This document shows, one piece after another, positions 27,547 through 37,554 of a stretch of DNA of 64,000 bases. Made by a program: the position numbers and the translations under genes. Within the stretch, counting starts at the first letter, position 1. Each line of letters starts with the position of its first letter. This DNA comes from Caryophanales bacterium. Lineage in GTDB: Bacteria > Bacillota > Bacilli > Bacillales > Amphibacillaceae. The notes below the pieces were generated by a model. It worked only from the letters and a program-made list of their open reading frames with translations. It made no database searches and was not told the DNA's origin. Location of the stretch: assembly GCA_026168805.1 (NCBI GenBank), contig JAPFDS010000010.1:1-64000 (forward strand), given 5' to 3'.

Positions 27547-27585
27547 AAGGATACTTCTATTATGTTTGTAGAAGTATCCTTTTTT
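27547..27585 (+). terminator. Hairpin terminator between spoVID and ysxE
   Basis: AAGGATACTTCTA pairs perfectly with TAGAAGTATCCTT, followed by TTTT. It ends 19 bases before ysxE, so ysxE would be expressed by readthrough or from its own promoter. Confidence 0.75.
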
Positions 27586-27603
27586 AAAGGAGGAGTCCGT
27601 CTA

Positions 27604-28620
27604 ATGACGAAGGAGAAAGAAGTGCAACGTATTTTATCTGCATATCGTATGTATCCAAAGGAAATAGTAGATCATGGGGATGGTACGTTTTTTGTTCGAG
27701 ATCAAGAAGCGTCATTTGTGTTACATAGATCTACCATGGATAAAAATCAAACAAGTCAATGGGCATCAGTCTTTGATGAGGCAAATAAACATTCTATGGC
27801 ATCTGTTTTGCCTGTCTATCCGACAGCTCAAGGGGAGCTATATGTGGAGGAAAATGAATTCGTCTACTATTTAACACCATACATTCGAGCAGAAGGTTCG
27901 GTCAATATCGTTGATTTGTTTCAAACGGTTGCGGATATTCATCTGAAAACTAAACGTACGTTTTTAATTGATAAGAGTGAGATCGTCACTTCTTTTAGAT
28001 TATATGAAGAAGAGCTGAAAGCGAAACATCTGCATGTTCGACAAACGATTGATTTTTTTGAACAGCAACGGTACATGTCGCCATTTGAACTTCAAGTTTG
28101 TAGTCATTTCCACGTGGTGGATGATGCGTTTCATAAAAGTGCTGAACACATTACCTCCTTGCTTGATATATGTGCGGATGATGAACATAAACATGTAAAG
28201 TGGTCTTCCAGTCTTTGCCATAATCGACTTTCTACAGAACATGTTTTAAAAGATCAAGAACAATATATTACTCACTGGGAAGCAGCATCCATGGCCAATA
28301 GTATGACAGATATTGCTCATTTATGCAGAAATGAATTTCATAGAAATGAATATCCATTACCACCTTTTGTAGAGGGGCTTCAAGCATATGATGAAATATA
28401 TGAACTAAGTGATGTGGAAGAACATATATTAGCTATCCACTTGCTTCATCCCCTACCATACGTGGAAATGCTCCGGTCCTATTTGAGTGCACGTGATGAA
28501 AAAGCCGTTATTTCTTTTGTTATGGACATAGAGCGCACGTTTCGATCCATAGCAAATAGTTTTTTCTTACTTCAAGCCTTTGAGGAACAAAAACCAAATA
28601 TGTTTTCTGAGGATCAATGA
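27604..28620 (+). CDS. ysxE: Spore coat protein YsxE (CotS-related kinase-like fold)
   Basis: A 338-residue protein, the length of B. subtilis YsxE (337), lying directly after spoVID as there. The sequence resembles the CotS/YutH group with an aminoglycoside phosphotransferase-like fold: an N-terminal lobe (YRMYPKEIVDHGDGTFFV, then SFVLHRSTMDKNQ), and a C-terminal lobe with LCHNRLSTEHVL where a kinase catalytic loop would be. That loop reads CHNRLS rather than HGDLH, so catalysis is doubtful. ATG at 27604 after AAAGGAGGAG. Confidence 0.88.
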   Translation: MTKEKEVQRILSAYRMYPKEIVDHGDGTFFVRDQEASFVLHRSTMDKNQTSQWASVFDEANKHSMASVLPVYPTAQGELYVEENEFVYYLTPYIRAEGSVNIVDLFQTVADIHLKTKRTFLIDKSEIVTSFRLYEEELKAKHLHVRQTIDFFEQQRYMSPFELQVCSHFHVVDDAFHKSAEHITSLLDICADDEHKHVKWSSSLCHNRLSTEHVLKDQEQYITHWEAASMANSMTDIAHLCRNEFHRNEYPLPPFVEGLQAYDEIYELSDVEEHILAIHLLHPLPYVEMLRSYLSARDEKAVISFVMDIERTFRSIANSFFLLQAFEEQKPNMFSEDQ

Positions 28621-28809
28621 CTAGATGACTTCTAAGTGAAAAACGATTAATATACCTACGAGAACACCTAACACAAATACGTCTAAGGATGTCGGGAAAA
28701 GAATGGTACGAATGGTCTGAAACACGATAATCGGAAGCAATGCACGTTCTACAATAAAGATGCATTTTCGAACCCAAGATGGAAATCGGTAACGCCTATA
28801 TCCTCCCAT
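28621..28809 (-). CDS. Small membrane protein of unknown function
   Basis: A 62-residue protein: a basic N-terminus (MGGYRRYRFPSWVRK) followed by one or two hydrophobic segments. The minus-strand ATG has AGAGGTG eight bases upstream. Its stop abuts that of ysxE with no space for a terminator. The clear membrane-protein layout and initiation site support coding; no function can be assigned. Confidence 0.6.
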   Translation of the reverse strand: MGGYRRYRFPSWVRKCIFIVERALLPIIVFQTIRTILFPTSLDVFVLGVLVGILIVFHLEVI

Positions 28810-28911
28810 ACCTATACACCTCTGTTGAATTATTCATATAGTAGCATATGTATGGCTTTATAATAATGTTCGAACGTTTTTTACTGGATTCATAAATAAA
28901 CGTGATAAATA

Positions 28912-28940
28912 TTGCAATTCGTTGGTATGCTTGGTATTAT
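28912..28940 (+). promoter_or_regulatory. Sigma-A promoter of the valS T-box leader
   Basis: TTGCAA (28912-28917) and TATTAT (28935-28940) with a 17-base spacer, directly before the T-box. Confidence 0.7.
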
Positions 28941-28946
28941 AGATGC

Positions 28947-29197
28947 ACATATTGAAACTAATGATAGGAAGTAGTACATGATTCGAAGCTTTACAGAAAA
29001 AGAATGAGTTGCTGAGACATTCTTAAGTCTTCATTATGGAAGTCGTCCTTGAAGTGGCTTCTCTGAAAGTGAGTAGGAGAATGCCGGGAGATTGCCCGAT
29101 ATCAACGTGAATGAAGTGTATAGGCGCATGCTTATAAACTAAGGTGGTACCGCGAATGAATCTTTTCGTCCTTATGTAGGGATGGAAGGATTTTTTT
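28947..29197 (+). promoter_or_regulatory. T-box riboswitch controlling valS
   Basis: The leader carries the invariant T-box sequence AAGGTGGTACCGCG (29141-29154) and an intrinsic terminator (AATCTTTTCGTCCTT paired with AGGGATGGAAGGATT, then T-run, 29159-29197). A long Stem I region lies at about 28990-29085; GTA at 29073-29075 is the likely specifier, a valine codon, which fits valS. Uncharged tRNA-Val would bind and favour the antiterminator. Confidence 0.93.
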
Positions 29198-29236
29198 ATG
29201 TGTACAAACGATATGCTTAGTATAGGAGGAAACACA

Positions 29237-31885
29237 ATGAGTGGACAACAAGCAGATGGATTGCCTTCGAAGTACAATCCAACAGAAGTGGAAAAGGGAA
29301 GATATGATTTTTGGGTGAAAGGGAAGTTTTTTGAAGCAACAGGAGATGAGCAGAAAGAACCATATACGATTGTCATTCCGCCACCAAACGTTACTGGTAA
29401 ATTACATTTAGGCCATGCGTGGGACACAACGATGCAAGATACATTAGCGCGCATGAAGCGCATGCAAGGGTATGATGTATTGTGGCTTCCGGGAATGGAT
29501 CACGCTGGAATTGCTACACAGTCTGTTGTCGAAAGAAAGTTAAGAGAAGAAGGAACATCTAAGTATGACTTAGGAAGAGAAAAGTTTCTTGAAACGGTAT
29601 GGGATTGGAAAGAGGAATATGCAGGTTTCATCCGTGAACAGTGGGGTAAATTAGGTTTAGGCGTTGATTACTCTCGTGAGCGTTTTACAATGGATGAAGG
29701 ATTGTCCGATGCGGTCCAAGAAGTATTTATTAAGTTGTATGAAAAAGGGCTCATTTATCGTGGGGAGTATATTATTAATTGGGATCCTTTAACGAAGACA
29801 GCACTATCTGATATTGAAGTGATTTATGAGGAAGTACAGGGGAAATTTTATCATATGCGCTATCCTATTAAAGATAGTGAAGAAACGATTGAAATTGCCA
29901 CAACACGCCCGGAAACAATGCTTGGAGATACGGCAGTTGCAGTTCATCCAGATGATGAGCGTTATCAACATTTAATTGGTAAAAAAGTCATATTACCAAT
30001 TGTCGGCAGAGAAATCGAAATTGTTGCGGATGATTATGTCGATATGGAATTTGGTTCAGGGGCTGTTAAAATAACTCCAGCTCACGATCCAAATGACTTT
30101 GAAATAGGAAATCGTCATTCACTTGAACGTGTATTGGTGATGCATGAAGATGGTACGATGAACAAAAATGCTGGTAAGTATGAAGGACTGGACCGTTTTG
30201 AATGCCGCAAACAGATTGTGAAAGACTTACAAGCATCTGAAGTATTATTTGAAATTGAAGACCACACACATCAAGTCGGACATTCCGAAAGAAGCGGGGC
30301 AGTAGTTGAGCCTTATTTATCGACACAGTGGTTCGTTCATATGCAACCTTTAGCAGACCAAGCCGTAGAATTACAAAAAGATGCAGAGGAAAAAGTGAAT
30401 TTTGTACCGGAGCGTTTTGAACGCACCTATTTACATTGGATGGAAAACATTAGAGACTGGTGTATTTCACGTCAATTATGGTGGGGACATCGTATTCCTG
30501 CTTGGTACCATAAAGAAACAGGAGAAGTATATGTAGGAAAAGAAGCTCCAGCAGATATTGACAACTGGAAGCAAGATGATGACGTATTAGATACATGGTT
30601 TTCCTCTGCATTATGGCCGTTTTCAACGATGGGGTGGCCAGATGAAGATGCTGAAGACTTTAAACGTTATTTCCCAACAGATGCACTTGTTACTGGGTAT
30701 GACATTATTTTCTTCTGGGTGGCACGAATGATTTTCCAGTCATTGGAATTTACGGGTAAAAAGCCTTTCAATGACGTGTTAATTCACGGACTCATTCGAG
30801 CAGAAGATGGCAAGAAAATGAGTAAGTCACTCAATAATGGTGTTGACCCGATGGATGTAATCGACAAGTATGGTGCAGATGCCTTACGTTATTTCTTATT
30901 AACAAGCTCTTCACCTGGACAAGATGTGCGTTTTAATTGGTCAAATGTAGAGTCTACATGGAACTTTGCCAATAAAGTGTGGAACGCATCTCGGTTTGCC
31001 TTAATGAACATGGAAAACATGACGTATGAAGATATTGATTTGTCAGGGGAAAAGTCCCTTGCAGATGAGTGGATTTTGTCACGCTTAAACGAAACGATTG
31101 ATAAGGTAACCCTCAACACGGACAAATATGAGTTCGGTGAAGCGGGTAGATATTTATACAACTTTATTTGGGATGATTTCTGTGATTGGTATATCGAAAT
31201 GGCGAAAATACCACTTTACGGAGAAGATGAAGAAGCGAAGAAAATGACCAGGTCTGTACTTGCACATGTACTTGATCAAACGATGCGTATGTTGCATCCG
31301 TTTATGCCATTTATTACTGAAGAAATTTGGCAGCAACTTCCGCATGAAGGGGAATCGATTACGGTTGCAAAATGGCCTGAAGTAGAACCTGCTTACAATA
31401 ATGAAGAAGCGGTTATGCAGATGGATCGACTCGTATCCATTATTCGCTCCGTACGAAATATTCGAGCGGAAGTAGATACGCCAATGTCACGAGAAATCCG
31501 CTTGTTTATTCGCGTAGAAAGCGAAGAGATTGTTCAAGAATTAGCAGGAAACAAAACTTACCTCACGCGTTTTTGTAACCCTAGTGAGTTGGTCATTGAT
31601 ACAACGGCTGATCCACAAGAAGAATCAATGACTGCGGTTGTAACGGGAGCAGAAATATTCTTACCACTTGAAGGGTTGATTGATTTTGAAAAAGAAATTG
31701 CTCGCTTGGAAAAAGAACTTGAGAAGTGGAATAGTGAAGTCGAGCGCGTTGTGAACAAGCTCGGCAATGAAGGATTTATTAATAAAGCTCCAGAAAAGTT
31801 AGTAGAAGCCGAACGTCAGAAAGAAAAAGAATATATGCACAAAAGAGATGTCGTTCAAGAACGTCTCAATGAACTGAAGAAATAA
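29237..31885 (+). CDS. valS: Valyl-tRNA synthetase
   Basis: An 882-residue class I aminoacyl-tRNA synthetase. The HIGH-type motif HLGH appears in [15 protein letters not shown], the KMSKS motif in [14 protein letters not shown], an editing domain (CP1, with [19 protein letters not shown]) lies between, and the C-terminal coiled coil ([19 protein letters not shown]) ends the protein. The frame opens earlier inside the leader terminator, but the ATG at 29237 after AGGAGG gives the family start and length (880 in B. subtilis). Confidence 0.98.
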   Translation: MSGQQADGLPSKYNPTEVEKGRYDFWVKGKFFEATGDEQKEPYTIVIPPPNVTGKLHLGHAWDTTMQDTLARMKRMQGYDVLWLPGMDHAGIATQSVVERKLREEGTSKYDLGREKFLETVWDWKEEYAGFIREQWGKLGLGVDYSRERFTMDEGLSDAVQEVFIKLYEKGLIYRGEYIINWDPLTKTALSDIEVIYEEVQGKFYHMRYPIKDSEETIEIATTRPETMLGDTAVAVHPDDERYQHLIGKKVILPIVGREIEIVADDYVDMEFGSGAVKITPAHDPNDFEIGNRHSLERVLVMHEDGTMNKNAGKYEGLDRFECRKQIVKDLQASEVLFEIEDHTHQVGHSERSGAVVEPYLSTQWFVHMQPLADQAVELQKDAEEKVNFVPERFERTYLHWMENIRDWCISRQLWWGHRIPAWYHKETGEVYVGKEAPADIDNWKQDDDVLDTWFSSALWPFSTMGWPDEDAEDFKRYFPTDALVTGYDIIFFWVARMIFQSLEFTGKKPFNDVLIHGLIRAEDGKKMSKSLNNGVDPMDVIDKYGADALRYFLLTSSSPGQDVRFNWSNVESTWNFANKVWNASRFALMNMENMTYEDIDLSGEKSLADEWILSRLNETIDKVTLNTDKYEFGEAGRYLYNFIWDDFCDWYIEMAKIPLYGEDEEAKKMTRSVLAHVLDQTMRMLHPFMPFITEEIWQQLPHEGESITVAKWPEVEPAYNNEEAVMQMDRLVSIIRSVRNIRAEVDTPMSREIRLFIRVESEEIVQELAGNKTYLTRFCNPSELVIDTTADPQEESMTAVVTGAEIFLPLEGLIDFEKEIARLEKELEKWNSEVERVVNKLGNEGFINKAPEKLVEAERQKEKEYMHKRDVVQERLNELKK

Positions 31886-31890
31886 GCAAT

Positions 31891-31931
31891 AAGGAAATGC
31901 CTCCTGATATCTAGAGGCATTTCCTTTTTTT
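31891..31931. terminator. Intrinsic terminator after valS
   Basis: AAGGAAATGCCTC pairs perfectly with GAGGCATTTCCTT, then a T-run. It also faces the convergent ATP-grasp gene. Confidence 0.92.
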
Positions 31932-32820
31932 AATGTTCGAATATGTTGATGATATAATCAACCACTTCTTCAGCAACATTAATATTTGTACAGCTCAGTA
32001 ATTTAAGTATGTGTGCATTTGAATTTACTTCACATATAATATGTTCGTCATTTTCCCCAAACAGTAAATCAACTCCAGCAAAATCCGCGCCGATGGCCTT
32101 TGTAGCAGCAATCGCTAATGCAGCTTCTTCCGCTGTCGGTTCATATGCGAGGCGGACACCGCCAGCCGTGGAGCGAAAATCTTCTTCCGTTTGTCGATAC
32201 ATGGCAGCAACGACGCGATCTCCAACCACTTGTAAGCGCAAATCACGTCCAAAGCTCGTGTCGATATATTCTTGAAACACGTATGGGCGGCCTTTTAATG
32301 CATGCATTTGATCCAATAATTGTTGCGTATTATGTATTAAATATACTTGTTCTCCAAAAGATCCAAACGCTTCTTTCATAATGAGTGGAAAGCCAAATGT
32401 TTGCACGACTCGATCCATAAACATAGGGTCTAATACTGTTTCAACAGGGAAAATTTTTGGTGCGATAATTGTTTTAGGAATTGGAATGTTATGTTGTGCT
32501 AATACTTGGTAAGTCGATATTTTATCGTCACTTATGTTGATGGCAGATGCACGATTAAATACCTTGATCCCTAAGGATTCTAATTGTTTCGCTAAATAAA
32601 TATCTTTATCTAAAAAAATGACAAAATCAGGCAACTTACCTTCGTCTACCTGAAGTACATGCGTTGTGTGCGTTCCTAAAAAGGAAACTAACGCATTGTT
32701 TTTTACAATGTTTGCTGACAACCCACGATCCAGCGCTGCTTTCTCATATGTTTTTGCTTGGTTTAAAAACCTATCCCCTGGTAAGTGGCCATTATATATA
32801 ATCCAACCATGTAGTTGCAT
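31930..32820 (-). CDS. ATP-grasp ligase, RimK-like
   Basis: A 296-residue protein with the RimK-type ATP-grasp fold. A pre-ATP-grasp region (residues 1-95) is followed by the nucleotide-binding part (DKISTYQVLAQHNIPIPKTI, then PLIMKEAFGSFGEQVYLI), RDLRLQVVGDRVVAAM, and the metal-binding end CEVNSNAHI. Such enzymes join an amino acid (often glutamate) to a carboxyl group on a protein, peptide or cofactor; the acceptor is unknown. It lies between valS and spoIIB, where B. subtilis has folC and comC, and is transcribed toward valS. Confidence 0.88.
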   Translation of the reverse strand: MQLHGWIIYNGHLPGDRFLNQAKTYEKAALDRGLSANIVKNNALVSFLGTHTTHVLQVDEGKLPDFVIFLDKDIYLAKQLESLGIKVFNRASAINISDDKISTYQVLAQHNIPIPKTIIAPKIFPVETVLDPMFMDRVVQTFGFPLIMKEAFGSFGEQVYLIHNTQQLLDQMHALKGRPYVFQEYIDTSFGRDLRLQVVGDRVVAAMYRQTEEDFRSTAGGVRLAYEPTAEEAALAIAATKAIGADFAGVDLLFGENDEHIICEVNSNAHILKLLSCTNINVAEEVVDYIINIFEH

Positions 32821-33016
32821 ACAGCACGTCCTTTCATCATAAGCTCGTATTATTATAGCAAAGAATACTTTTGGAGTATATTTTTTAAATTGAATAATTT
32901 TCTAAAAAAACAGGTATATTGTTGAAAGTTTTATAAAGCCTGCGACATAATGTAGCAAATCTTTCAATAGGCCTATGCTAGTCTGTACATATAATGATAG
33001 AAAAGAGGGGGAAGAC

Positions 33017-33934
33017 ATGAAAAACAACTTTTTTTCAGAAGATGATGATATGCGTCCTTTTGTGGTAAAGAAAATGAACCTCCCACCTGCTCATGCGGAT
33101 AAAGATTCGGATAAACAAGAGAATAAACGAGAACCCGAAGATCATTCGTATAATGAAGATTCCAGACAACGAATTATCGAAGAACATGTATATGAAATAC
33201 CTACGCAGAGGAGGAAAAGTATGTTTAGATCTGCGAAACCGTTACTTATATCTATTTTATCAGCGATAACGATTGGTGTGATACTAGGTTTTATTGTCCT
33301 TCGAATGGGTGCGGGTGGAACCGGTGCAACGAACAACATAGAAGCCTCTCAAACACCATCACCGACCAATTCTACTACTGGTGCTGCGGGAGAAGAAGAG
33401 GATTCTTCATCGACAACCTCGCCCATTGAATTAGTAGAACTTCAAGCATATGTCCTCCAAGCGGGCGTTTATTCAGAAAGAGACAATACAGATGAGGTTG
33501 TTTCTACATTTGAAAGCCATGGATATGCTCCGGTTGTTTGGGAAAAAGATCGTCAGTTTTATGTCTTTACACATCTGTTTGCAGCCGAAGAACAAGCAAA
33601 AGAAGTGGTAGAGGATATGGAAAAAAGTGAATTAGAAACCTATGCTAAATCGTGGATTACGGAAAATAGAACGGTGGATATGTCTGAAGAAGAAGGTGTC
33701 TTCATTCAGGAATTTGTGGAAACATGGAATGAAACAGTGGAAAAGCATTCCAATCAAGAGACAGATGTTATCGCGTTGTGGGAGCAATTAGTTGAAGAGA
33801 TTCCTGAAGAAGAAGGTGTGTTGGAACCCTTAACGACATACGTAACGACAGAAATCGAAGAAGCCGAAATGGCCATTGAAATGGATGAACTGTTATTGAA
33901 TACGTGGATACTATATGAACAAATTGGAGAATAA
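33017..33934 (+). CDS. spoIIB: Stage II sporulation protein SpoIIB
   Basis: A 305-residue protein with a charged cytoplasmic N-terminus (about 70 residues), one membrane segment (about residues 75-97, LLISILSAITIGVILGFIV), a Ser/Thr-rich linker and an extracytoplasmic SPOR-like domain (about 140-215, AYVLQAGVYSERDN). SpoIIB helps engulfment by localising peptidoglycan hydrolases at the sporulation septum. Position between valS and radC-mreB matches B. subtilis, though maf and comC are missing. ATG at 33017 follows GAGGGGGAAG. Confidence 0.82.
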   Translation: MKNNFFSEDDDMRPFVVKKMNLPPAHADKDSDKQENKREPEDHSYNEDSRQRIIEEHVYEIPTQRRKSMFRSAKPLLISILSAITIGVILGFIVLRMGAGGTGATNNIEASQTPSPTNSTTGAAGEEEDSSSTTSPIELVELQAYVLQAGVYSERDNTDEVVSTFESHGYAPVVWEKDRQFYVFTHLFAAEEQAKEVVEDMEKSELETYAKSWITENRTVDMSEEEGVFIQEFVETWNETVEKHSNQETDVIALWEQLVEEIPEEEGVLEPLTTYVTTEIEEAEMAIEMDELLLNTWILYEQIGE

Positions 33935-34094
33935 GTGTACATTGTTCAATAGAAAAGTGAATTGGTTCCAAGGAAAATTGAAAAAAACTCTATGCATTCC
34001 ATCATTCTTTCTAAAATTCGCCGTTGGTTATATCACGTCATAAGGGCTACGATATAAGAAAACGATAAGGGAATTTTAACTAGGAGGAGATTGA

Positions 34095-34781
34095 ATGTTT
34101 ACATCTATAATGATTAAAGATGTTCCAGAACAAGATCGACCGAGGGAGCGATTGTTGCGTTACGGTTCTTCACATTTATCAAATCAAGAATTATTAGCTA
34201 TTTTACTCGGAACAGGTACTCGTAATGAGTCCGTCATGGATTTATCCAATCGAGTACTTATGCATTTTGAAGGGATTCATCTTCTTCAAAATGCTGCTAT
34301 CGAAGAATTGACAGCTATTAAAGGGATTGGCCCTGCGAAAGGAGTGTACATACTTGCAGCAATTGAACTTGGAAAACGCATTTCTTCGTATCGTCCGAAT
34401 GAACGATATGTCATTCGATCACCAGAAGATGGTGCGGATTATGTCATGGAAGAAATGCGCATCCTCCAGCAAGAACATTTTGTTGCACTTTACTTAAATA
34501 CAAAAAATGAAGTAATCCACCAGCAAACATTATTCATTGGAAGTCTTAATTCCTCAATTGTTCACCCCCGGGAAGTATTTAGAGAGGCCGTTCGACGTTC
34601 AGCTGCATCGATTATTTGTGCCCATAACCATCCTTCTGGCGACCCGTCCCCATCTCAAGAAGATATCAATGTAACGAGACGATTAGTCGAATGTGGTAAA
34701 ATGATAGGTATTGATATATTAGACCATATTATTATCGGCGATTTAAAATTTGTCTCTTTAAAAGAAAAAGGATACGTTTAA
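34095..34781 (+). CDS. radC: DNA repair protein RadC homologue (JAB/MPN domain)
   Basis: A 228-residue RadC family protein. It has an N-terminal helix-hairpin-helix-like UPF0758 region (SNQELLAILLGTG, IKGIGPAKG) and a C-terminal JAMM metalloprotease-like domain with the metal motif HNHPSGDPSPSQED. Despite the name, a role in repair is not well supported; no enzyme activity is firmly known. The ribosome binding site is AGGAGG (34082-34087). It precedes mreB as in B. subtilis. Confidence 0.93.
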   Translation: MFTSIMIKDVPEQDRPRERLLRYGSSHLSNQELLAILLGTGTRNESVMDLSNRVLMHFEGIHLLQNAAIEELTAIKGIGPAKGVYILAAIELGKRISSYRPNERYVIRSPEDGADYVMEEMRILQQEHFVALYLNTKNEVIHQQTLFIGSLNSSIVHPREVFREAVRRSAASIICAHNHPSGDPSPSQEDINVTRRLVECGKMIGIDILDHIIIGDLKFVSLKEKGYV

Positions 34782-34971
34782 AGCTATCTATTTATTCATT
34801 TTTTGCGTATAATTGAATAGAGGACCAACTATTTTAGCGCCATTTTCCTTGTAGTATAGAAGGTGGCGCTTGTTCGTTGCTTGATCATTGCATATGTATA
34901 TCCAGATTTAACATATAAAGCGTATGATTTACTGACAACATTAGAGATACATGAAGAGAGGAAGAGGAAAC

Positions 34972-35991
34972 GTGTCACGATTTAGTTTATCACAAGACTT
35001 AGGAATCGACTTAGGAACTGCGAACACACTTGTGTTTCTTAGGGGAAAAGGTGTAGTTATGCGCGAACCTTCAGTCGTTGCCAAAAACAAACGAACTGGC
35101 GATATTGAAGCCGTTGGAAGCTCAGCACGTAATATGATTGGAAGAACACCAGGAAATATTGAGGTTATTCGTCCAATGAAAGATGGGGTTATAGCTGATT
35201 ATGATACAACAGCTGTGATGATGAAATACTATTTAAAAAAAGCTATGCGTAAGCGATCATTTTTTGCTGGTAAACCAAAAGTTGTCATTTGTGTACCTTC
35301 TGGGATCACAATGGTCGAAGAAAGAGCGGTCATTGATGCTACGAAACAAGCGGGAGCAAAAGATGCCTATCCGATTGCAGAACCTTTTGCAGCTGCAATT
35401 GGTGTAGGATTGCCCGTTTGGGAACCAACCGGTAGTATGATAGTAGATATAGGTGGAGGAACAACTGAGGTAGCGGTCATATCCTTAGGTGGAATTGTCA
35501 CGAGCAGATCGATACGTACAGCTGGTGATAATATGGATGAGGCAATCGTCCAATATATTCGCAAAGAGTACAATTTATTAATTGGTGAACGTTCGGCTGA
35601 ATCTATTAAGCAAGATATTGGATCTGCATCCGTATTAGATGAGGAAAGAACGACAGAAATTAGAGGAAGAGATTTGCTTTCTGGACTTCCAAAAACAATT
35701 GAGATAACATCAAATGAGATCACAAAAGCTTTACAAGATGCGGTTCAAAATATTGTAAATGCCGTCAAAGAAACGTTGGAGAAAACACCACCAGAGTTAG
35801 CTGCGGATATTATGGACCGTGGTATTGTACTAACAGGTGGAGGTTCAATGTTACACCATATAGATCAAGTCATTGGTGATGAGACGAAAATTCCTGTCCT
35901 TAAAACAGAACATCCATTAGATAGTGTAGCGATTGGAACAGGAAAATCCTTAGAAAACATTGAGCATTTTCAAAAGAATCCTAATGTATGA
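34972..35991 (+). CDS. mreB: Rod shape-determining protein MreB
   Basis: A 339-residue bacterial actin that forms membrane-associated filaments and guides lateral cell wall synthesis. The phosphate motifs are present: [14 protein letters not shown] (phosphate 1), [19 protein letters not shown] (phosphate 2) and [11 protein letters not shown] (adenosine). The frame opens at 34951, but the GTG at 34972 gives the usual short N-terminus before DLGIDLG, with AGAGG immediately upstream. It heads the mreB-mreC-mreD group. Confidence 0.97.
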   Translation: MSRFSLSQDLGIDLGTANTLVFLRGKGVVMREPSVVAKNKRTGDIEAVGSSARNMIGRTPGNIEVIRPMKDGVIADYDTTAVMMKYYLKKAMRKRSFFAGKPKVVICVPSGITMVEERAVIDATKQAGAKDAYPIAEPFAAAIGVGLPVWEPTGSMIVDIGGGTTEVAVISLGGIVTSRSIRTAGDNMDEAIVQYIRKEYNLLIGERSAESIKQDIGSASVLDEERTTEIRGRDLLSGLPKTIEITSNEITKALQDAVQNIVNAVKETLEKTPPELAADIMDRGIVLTGGGSMLHHIDQVIGDETKIPVLKTEHPLDSVAIGTGKSLENIEHFQKNPNV

Positions 35992-36024
35992 TTATATTTT
36001 TCCATGAAATAAGTAGGTGTAACA

Positions 36025-36936
36025 ATGTCATTTTTTCGTAAAAAACAAATGTTTATCTTTTTAATAGGGATTATTATTGTCATCGGTTTGATTGGATACT
36101 CTTTGCAAGATCGTAGTAAGAGATCCATTCCCGAACAATTTATTTCAGATACTGTTGGCTGGATCCAACAAGGTATTAACGTGCCTATTGGTTATGTGAA
36201 AACATTTTTTTCAAACATTTCCAATGTGAAAGATACGTATAATGAAAATAAAGTTTTAAAAGAAAAAATAAGTGAATATAAAACACTTTTATATGATGTA
36301 CAAACACTAGAAGAAGAAAATGAGGAATTAAAAAAGATTGTCGATCAGGATGCGTCATTACATGAGTATGATTCGATCCAAGCAAATGTAGTCGCACGCT
36401 CACCAGAAAGATGGTTACACCAAGTGACCATTAATAAAGGTGCGAATTCTGGTGTCGAAGCGAACATGGCTGTCATTACTGCAGATGGTATGCTAGGAAA
36501 GGTATTGTCAGTTTCTCACAATTCATCTACTGTTCAACTCCTTACAGGCTTTGATGAATTTAATCGAATTGCAGCAATGGTACAACGGGATGATAAAGAT
36601 GTACATGGTGTCATTGAACAATATGACGAAGAAAGAGAAGCTCTCATATTAAAGATTATCGAGGAATCAGACTCGGACTTGGAACCCGGAGAAGTTGTTC
36701 TTTCTTCCGGAATGGGTGGTGTATTTCCTTCTGGCCTGCCTATAGGTACTGTTGAAGAGGTGATCCCTGATCAATATGGACTTACTAAAACAGCACTCAT
36801 CAAGCCGGCAGCAAATATGTACGCGATTAATAATGTCATCGTAGTGGATCGAAGTATAGATACCATTACTGGTGATGAAGAAATTATTGAAGAGGACGAT
36901 GATGACGACGATGATAAAGGGGATGAGGAGGAATGA
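36025..36936 (+). CDS. mreC: Rod shape-determining protein MreC
   Basis: A 303-residue membrane protein with one N-terminal transmembrane segment (residues 9-27), a coiled coil (about 65-105, with ENEELKKIVDQ) and the beta-rich MreC domain outside the cell (VARSPERWLHQVTINKG). It links MreB to cell wall enzymes. The last 20 residues are an extremely acidic Asp/Glu tail. Its stop overlaps the start of mreD by four bases (ATGA). Confidence 0.96.
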   Translation: MSFFRKKQMFIFLIGIIIVIGLIGYSLQDRSKRSIPEQFISDTVGWIQQGINVPIGYVKTFFSNISNVKDTYNENKVLKEKISEYKTLLYDVQTLEEENEELKKIVDQDASLHEYDSIQANVVARSPERWLHQVTINKGANSGVEANMAVITADGMLGKVLSVSHNSSTVQLLTGFDEFNRIAAMVQRDDKDVHGVIEQYDEEREALILKIIEESDSDLEPGEVVLSSGMGGVFPSGLPIGTVEEVIPDQYGLTKTALIKPAANMYAINNVIVVDRSIDTITGDEEIIEEDDDDDDDKGDEEE

Positions 36937-37466
36937 AGCGCCTTCTTATTCCTTTAGCAATACTTGTCGTCCTTGCACTGCAAGGTGTAGCTGTTGAACT
37001 GGCAACAAGCTTTACAAGTATGCAACATATACATATTGTTGCGCATTGGGTGTTTGTTTTTGTCGTATGTATTTCTATATTTTATGATCGTGAACATAGT
37101 TATTATGGAATCATCTATGGTGTCATATTTGGACTGCTCGTGGATATTGTTTATACAGATATGTTGGGGACATATATGCTAGGGTATGGACTTGCCATGT
37201 TTATTTTACAAGGGGTTAAACATGCTTTTTATATAAACATATATACAACTATGTTGATGACTGCTCTAGGTTTGATTATAGCGGATGTCTTCGTTCATGG
37301 GATTTATTCGTTGGTAGGTATCGTTCACGTACCATTTTGGTCATACGTATGGACACGCTTGTTACCGACTGTTTTAGCGAATATTATCTTTTTAATTCTA
37401 CTGTATCCCATTATTTATAAAAGGCTTCCTCGTTGGAGACTTGAATATGAAGAAAAAAATAGATAA
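36933..37466 (+). CDS. mreD: Rod shape-determining protein MreD
   Basis: A 177-residue hydrophobic protein with about five membrane segments, the usual MreD size and layout. It overlaps mreC by four bases (ATGA), typical of translational coupling. MreD works with MreC in the elongation machinery. Confidence 0.93.
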   Translation: MKRLLIPLAILVVLALQGVAVELATSFTSMQHIHIVAHWVFVFVVCISIFYDREHSYYGIIYGVIFGLLVDIVYTDMLGTYMLGYGLAMFILQGVKHAFYINIYTTMLMTALGLIIADVFVHGIYSLVGIVHVPFWSYVWTRLLPTVLANIIFLILLYPIIYKRLPRWRLEYEEKNR

Positions 37467-37554
37467 ACATCTCTTTTTTCATCTTTTACATTAAAAAGTA
37501 ATGGTATGCTAACAAATACCTGTTATAATATAGATTATTAGAGGCAATTGTGAG

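Noticed and set aside
28621..28777. A second, overlapping minus-strand open frame near the small membrane protein
   Set aside because: It lacks a ribosome binding site and overlaps ysxE; the 62-residue frame with AGAGGTG upstream is the better gene.
29198..29236. Upstream extension of the valS frame from an ATG at 29198
   Set aside because: This ATG directly follows the T-box terminator run and has no ribosome binding site; the ATG at 29237 with AGGAGG fits the family.
34836..34870. Inverted repeat AGCGCCA/TGGCGCT between radC and mreB
   Set aside because: Seven base pairs around a 21-base loop without a T-run; too weak to call a terminator.
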